Positions 42,966 to 46,303 of a stretch of DNA of 46,303 bases are shown here, piece by piece (the stretch's first letter is position 1; every line of letters starts with the position of its first letter). The DNA is taken from contig JAUJPD010000002.1 in assembly GCA_030447315.1 (NCBI GenBank), positions 84,545 through 130,847 on the forward strand. Reading direction: 5' to 3'. Below the pieces are notes generated by a model. It saw only the letters and a program-made list of their open reading frames with translations. It was not told where the DNA came from and did no database searches. This DNA is from Actinomycetota bacterium (lineage in GTDB: Bacteria; Actinomycetota; CADDZG01; WHSQ01). The translations under genes were made by a program, and so were the position numbers.

Positions 42966-43334
42966 TCACTCGAGCGACTCGGCGAGGCTCAGACCGAGAA
43001 CCGTCGCTCCGACTTCGAGGGCCAACAGCCCGATAGCCCGCAGCTTTCCCAGCTCCCGGAACGAGCCGAGCGTCCCCAGAGCGTCGCTCGCGTCGGCCGC
43101 CGCCGAGGCCTGCAGCCAGGTGCTCACCGAGCGGTCGCTCTCGAGCGCGGCGGCGGTGCCTGCACCCAGGATGACGTCGCGGGCGCCGAGTCCTCTGACG
43201 ATCATGTTGGTGGGAAAGTCCGGCTGCTCGCCCCCGGTCCAGAGCCGCGCCGCCCTCTTCGGCATCAAGAAGAGCACACCGCCTATGGCGATGCGGCCCC
43301 AGGCCAACAACCTTGCTGCGTCACGATCCTCCAT
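42966..43334 (-). CDS. Small membrane protein of unknown function
   Basis: 122 aa. LLAWGRIAIGGVLFLMPKRA at the start and LRAIGLLALEVGATVLGLSL at the end are membrane segments, with IVRGLGARDVILGAGTAAAL between. The layout recalls DUF4267-type proteins (W/GR start, RxxGxRD motif), a resemblance only. ATG 43334 overlaps the Nudix gene end by 14 bases, so it is part of the adenosyltransferase-Nudix operon. Confidence 0.72.
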   Translation of the reverse strand: MEDRDAARLLAWGRIAIGGVLFLMPKRAARLWTGGEQPDFPTNMIVRGLGARDVILGAGTAAALESDRSVSTWLQASAAADASDALGTLGSFRELGKLRAIGLLALEVGATVLGLSLAESLE

Positions 43335-43845
43335 CCGATCCCTCCTTGGCTCTCAGCAACGCCGTGCGTGCAACCGCACGGTCGTGTTCCCACGCGAAGT
43401 CCAGCTTCTCCAGCTCGTCTAGATCCACCCACCGGAAGTCGGCCACATCGTCCGCGGCCCGCGGCTGTCCGTCGACCCAGCGGGCCAAGAACCCGAGAGC
43501 GAGAACGGGATCGCCCTCGCGGCCGTAGGGGTGCGCGACCATCGAGATGCAGTCCTCGACGTCGACGTCGACCTCAATGCCCAACTCCTCTCTCAGCTCC
43601 CGCTTCAATGCGTCGACCGGATGCTCGCCGGCGCCGAGGAACCCACCGGGGATGTCGAACCGTCCCTTCTCGGGCTCTATCCCTCGCTGGGTGACCAGAG
43701 CTTTGCCATCTTTGACTATGGCCGCGCCGGCAGCCGGTGCAGAGTTGCGATACCAGCGGCGAGCGCACGACGGACAGCGAAAGCCCTCGTCACCGGCGTC
43801 CTCGAGGCGACCTGCACACGAGGGACAGAAATCGAAAGGCTTCAC
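43321..43845 (-). CDS. Nudix hydrolase with N-terminal zinc ribbon
   Basis: 174 aa. FCPSCAGRLEDAGDEGFRCP and SCARRW give a C-x2-C...C-x2-C zinc ribbon, then the Nudix fold with GGFLGAGEHPVDALKRELRE followed by ELGIEV (full GX5EX7REUXEEXGU box). NUDIX proteins with this ribbon include NADH pyrophosphatase-like and dNTP/NDP-sugar hydrolases; the substrate is unknown. ATG 43845 overlaps the stop of the adenosyltransferase gene (ATGA). Confidence 0.92.
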   Translation of the reverse strand: MKPFDFCPSCAGRLEDAGDEGFRCPSCARRWYRNSAPAAGAAIVKDGKALVTQRGIEPEKGRFDIPGGFLGAGEHPVDALKRELREELGIEVDVDVEDCISMVAHPYGREGDPVLALGFLARWVDGQPRAADDVADFRWVDLDELEKLDFAWEHDRAVARTALLRAKEGSDGGS

Positions 43846-44402
43846 CTCTGCCTGGAAGACGGCGCGGATCTGCCCCGCTCCGCCTCCTCATACCGAGCCA
43901 GCGCGAACAACAGATCCGACACCCGGTTGAGGTACCGAAGGACCTCGGGGTCGGCGACTCCACCCTCTCGCTCCAAGGCGACGGCCTGTCGCTCGGCCCG
44001 TCTTACGGTCGAGCGAGCGAGATCGAGCCCGGCGGCCCCCAGGGTCTCTCCCGGAAGGACGAACTCCGGCCGCAGAGGGTGCTCTTCGAGGAGGCTGTCG
44101 ATGTCTTGCTCGGCCCGTTGGGTCATCGCCGCGTCGACCTTCGAGACGCCGGGCTGCAGCTTCGCGCGATTGCTCTCGGAGGTGGCGAGCTCGGCTCCGG
44201 CCACGAACATCTCGCGCTGGAGGCGGATCACGATCTCTTCCACGCGAGAGACGAGACCGCCTGCCCGAGCCACGCCGAGAGCCGATACGGTCTCGTCGAG
44301 GGTTCCGTAGACCTGCGTCCGCAGATCGTCCTTGGCAACGCGCCCGCCGTAGAGGAGCCCCGTGGTGCCGTCGTCACCCTTCTTCGTATAGATCTTCGGC
44401 AC
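43842..44402 (-). CDS. Cob(I)alamin adenosyltransferase, PduO type
   Basis: 186 aa. Transfers the adenosyl group of ATP to cob(I)alamin. Seen: MPKIYTKKGDDGTTGLLYGG (the ATP-binding N-terminal signature), KDDLRTQVYGTLDETVSALG, EFVLPGETLGAAGLDLARST with VRRAERQAVAL (ATP/corrinoid contacts) and VLRYLNRVSDLLFALARYEE. Complete. First gene of a coupled three-gene minus operon with Nudix and a membrane protein. Links to the CobA precorrin-2 branch only loosely. Confidence 0.93.
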   Translation of the reverse strand: MPKIYTKKGDDGTTGLLYGGRVAKDDLRTQVYGTLDETVSALGVARAGGLVSRVEEIVIRLQREMFVAGAELATSESNRAKLQPGVSKVDAAMTQRAEQDIDSLLEEHPLRPEFVLPGETLGAAGLDLARSTVRRAERQAVALEREGGVADPEVLRYLNRVSDLLFALARYEEAERGRSAPSSRQR

Positions 44403-44529
44403 CCCCCGACCTTATCGCCGGCTGCGTCACCAACGGTCTCGGGCCAAGGCGCTTACGGCGCGGAAGTGGTCTCTATATGCTCGGCGGCGACGTACCGAGC
44501 GCACCGCCGACGTGTGAGAGGGAGGCCTC

Positions 44530-45603
44530 GTGCAGAACAAGAGAAGGACCTGGTTCGCGCTTCTAGCGGCCCTCATGGTGGTTGCTGCCGCATGTGGCGG
44601 AGACAAGACAACGACCCCTGCCGGCGGCGGCGAGAGTGCGCCCGGCGAGGAGGTCAGCGACGTAAAGGTCGGTCTCGCTCTAGACGTGGGTGGTCTCGGC
44701 GACAAATCCTTCAACGACGCTGCGAACCGGGGACTGCAGCAAGCCATCGAGGCTGGGCTGGTCTCCGAGCAGAACACCAAGCTGATCGAGACGAACCAGA
44801 CCGGATCGAATCGAGATGCCAACCTGGTGAACCTCTTAGACAGCGAGTACGACCTCGTGCTGGGGATCGGTTTCGCCTTCTCCGAGGGTGTCAACCAGAT
44901 CGTCGACGACTATCCGGACCAGTTCATCGGGATCGTCGACGGCTTCGCCGATGAAGCCCCGAACGTGGCGAATCTCGGTTTCAAAGAGCACGAGGGCTCC
45001 TTCCTCGTAGGTGCGGCGGCCGCCATGAAGAGCAAGAGCGGAACGATCGGATTCCTCGGTGGCCAGGAAGGGACCGGGTTGATCGAGAAGTTCGAGGCCG
45101 GGTACGTCGCGGGGGCCGAGGCGGTGAACCCGGACATCGAGGTGCTCGTGGAGTACATCGGCGACGACGTCGGTGCCTTCGTGGATCCCACCAAGGGCGA
45201 AGCCCTGTCCGAGAACATGTACGACCAGGGCGCCGACGTGATCTACCACGCTTCCGGGCAATCCGGCCTCGGTCTGTTCAAGGCCGCGGTCGCGGCCGAC
45301 AAGCTTGCGATCGGGGTCGACTCCGACCAATCGCTGACGGCCAGTCCCGAGGAGCAGAAGCTGATCCTGACCTCGATGCTCAAGCGCGTCGACACCGCGG
45401 TCTACGACGCCATCCAGAACGTGGTCGACGACACCTGGGAGCCGGGGTTCATCACGCTCGGCCTGGCAGAAGAAGGCGTCGACTACGCCGTCAACGACTT
45501 CAACGACAACGAGGACCTGCTCTCGACCGACATCCAAACGAAGCTCGACGAGTTCAAGCAACAGATCATCGACGGGGAGATCGAGGTTCCCGAGAAGCCG
45601 TAA
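44530..45603 (+). CDS. BMP-family lipoprotein, ABC transporter substrate-binding protein
   Basis: 357 aa from GTG 44530 behind GAGGGAGG. Lipoprotein signal RTWFALLAALMVVAAACGG, then the BMP/Med fold: VGLALDVGGLGDKSFNDAAN, LVLGIGFAFSEGVNQI, IGIVDGFADEAPNVANLGFK, EHEGSFLVGAAAA, GTIGFLGGQEGTGLIEKFEA, ADVIYHASGQSGLG and LAIGVDSDQS. Proteins of this family bind purine nucleosides or related compounds. The ATPase gene starts 20 bases downstream; permease genes would be expected beyond the window edge. Confidence 0.93.
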   Translation: MQNKRRTWFALLAALMVVAAACGGDKTTTPAGGGESAPGEEVSDVKVGLALDVGGLGDKSFNDAANRGLQQAIEAGLVSEQNTKLIETNQTGSNRDANLVNLLDSEYDLVLGIGFAFSEGVNQIVDDYPDQFIGIVDGFADEAPNVANLGFKEHEGSFLVGAAAAMKSKSGTIGFLGGQEGTGLIEKFEAGYVAGAEAVNPDIEVLVEYIGDDVGAFVDPTKGEALSENMYDQGADVIYHASGQSGLGLFKAAVAADKLAIGVDSDQSLTASPEEQKLILTSMLKRVDTAVYDAIQNVVDDTWEPGFITLGLAEEGVDYAVNDFNDNEDLLSTDIQTKLDEFKQQIIDGEIEVPEKP

Positions 45604-45622
45604 GCAGCCACCTCGCCACGCA

Positions 45623-46303
45623 GTGACAACCACATCGACGCACGAGATCCCGGCGGGGGACCATAAGGGCCCTCCGCTGATCTCGCTCGAGGGCGTTACG
45701 AAGCGTTTCCCCGGCATCGTCGCCAACGAGAACGTGGACCTGGATCTCTACCCCGGAGAGATCCACGCGCTGGTCGGCGAGAACGGAGCCGGCAAATCCA
45801 CCTTGATGCGCGTGCTCTACGGCCTCTACCCGCCGGACGAGGGACACATCAGCGTGCGCGGCGCCGAGGTCAAGATCTCGTCACCGAGACAGGCGATCGG
45901 ACTGGGCGTCGGGATGGTTCATCAACACTTCGTGCTCGTCGATCGCTTCACCGTCACCGAGAACATCGTCTTGGGGGCCGAAGGTGGGCCCCTGGTGGAC
46001 CACGCCGCTGCAGAACAGAGGGTGGCCGACCTGGCGACGTCTTATGGTTTTGCGGTAGATCCACACGCGCTCGTCGAAGACCTCTCGGTCGGCCAACAAC
46101 AGCGGGTGGAGATCCTCAAAGCTCTCTACCGGGGCATCGAGGTTCTGATCTTGGACGAGCCGACGGCGGTGTTGACTCCGGCCGAAGCCGAAGAGCTGTT
46201 CCAGAACCTCAAGCGGCTGCGCGATGACGGGAGATCGATCATCTTCATCAGTCACAAGCTCGACGAGGTTCTAGAGATCGCAGACCGCATCACCGTGCTG
46301 CGA
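45623..46303 (+). CDS. ABC transporter ATP-binding protein, nucleoside/sugar type (partial)
   Basis: 227 residues from GTG 45623, cut by the right edge. Seen: LISLEGVTKRFPGIVANENV, Walker A GENGAGKSTLMRVLYG, Q-loop region GMVHQHFVLVDRFTVTENIV, signature LSVGQQQRVEILKAL, Walker B VLILDEPTAVLTPAEAEELF and the switch His in FISHKLDEV. ABC families partnering BMP lipoproteins (YufO/NupO type) carry two such ATPase cassettes in tandem; only the first is in view. Translated from GTG, so a start-by-ATG search misses it. Confidence 0.93.
   Translation, partial: MTTTSTHEIPAGDHKGPPLISLEGVTKRFPGIVANENVDLDLYPGEIHALVGENGAGKSTLMRVLYGLYPPDEGHISVRGAEVKISSPRQAIGLGVGMVHQHFVLVDRFTVTENIVLGAEGGPLVDHAAAEQRVADLATSYGFAVDPHALVEDLSVGQQQRVEILKALYRGIEVLILDEPTAVLTPAEAEELFQNLKRLRDDGRSIIFISHKLDEVLEIADRITVLR

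Noticed and set aside
12000-46303. CRISPR arrays
   Set aside because: No regularly spaced direct repeats of 24-40 bp were seen; the only short tandem repeat (36581-36634) is coding.
1-46303. rRNA genes, complete tRNAs, 4.5S RNA or RNase P RNA
   Set aside because: No conserved rRNA blocks, full cloverleaf or signature motifs of these RNAs were found in the intergenic gaps by eye.

Overview
The window reads as a piece of a high-GC, Gram-positive actinobacterial chromosome. A WhiB regulator, a BldC-type MerR/excisionase-fold regulator, an RsiG-type protein, a MarP-like CvpA-trypsin protease, a 33-aa bS22-type ribosomal protein, an MshA-like GT4 glycosyltransferase, an hbhA-like gene beside its XRE regulator and a rex-hemA-hemC-cobA/hemD cluster all point there. 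Several starts look leaderless. From memory of gene order, many of these genes cluster in the same broad part of the Mycobacterium tuberculosis chromosome (about Rv0474 to Rv0529), but here the order is rearranged. I cannot place the organism more precisely. A deep-branching, uncultured lineage is plausible.

Layout. 1-3900 (minus): Rex-controlled haem/sirohaem operon (rex, hemA, hemC, cobA-hemD), all broken by frameshifts. 3900-7820: a lower-GC stretch without intact genes, holding a decayed IS1595-family transposase, a tRNA 3'-end-like fragment, an inverted 20-bp repeat and repeated hairpins. 7820-9115 (minus): ccdA and a ResA/TlpA-like thioredoxin. 9244-12885: Crp-type regulator, acyl-CoA synthetase, TIM-barrel isomerase, response regulator. 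13007-15732 (plus): assimilatory sulfite reductase, APS reductase and two very small genes. 15772-20465 (mostly minus): acyltransferase, SDR, SAM hydrolase-like protein, whiB (plus), bS22, Clp1-like kinase, bldC-like. 20594-28555: M29 aminopeptidase, phosphatase, SDR, MarP-like protease, membrane protein, AcuC/HDAC-like deacetylase coupled to an aldehyde dehydrogenase, GNAT, DinB. 28813-30150: two broken secreted-protein genes. 30151-31924: proC and proline dehydrogenase, divergent. 31925-32263: structured intergenic region. 32264-35525 (minus): GT4, CelD/FemX-like acyltransferase, HbhA-like protein, XRE regulator. 35723-39911: basic secreted protein, RsiG-like, BKACE, M23 peptidase, DtxR-like. 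39991-42305 (minus): two acyl-CoA dehydrogenases. 42385-42958 (plus): TlpA-like lipoprotein with an in-frame UGA at its redox site. 42966-46303: small membrane protein, Nudix, PduO-type adenosyltransferase, and a BMP/nucleoside-type ABC transporter running off the right edge.

Functional links. Rex senses NADH/NAD+ and probably sets haem synthesis. CobA makes precorrin-2 for the sirohaem of the sulfite reductase, and Sir plus CysH complete sulfate assimilation to sulfide. CcdA and ResA supply reductant for extracytoplasmic thiols or cytochrome c maturation. The acyl-CoA synthetase and the two acyl-CoA dehydrogenases suggest fatty-acid or branched-chain catabolism.

Sequence quality. One-base indels break about a dozen otherwise conserved genes, including essential ones such as hemA and hemC, and they cluster in blocks (1-8 kb, 22-24 kb, 29-30 kb, 39.5-42.9 kb). 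This looks more like local assembly or read error than real decay, so claims resting on single bases are hedged. The most interesting signal is the W-UGA-x-x-C site in the TlpA-like lipoprotein, a candidate selenoprotein.
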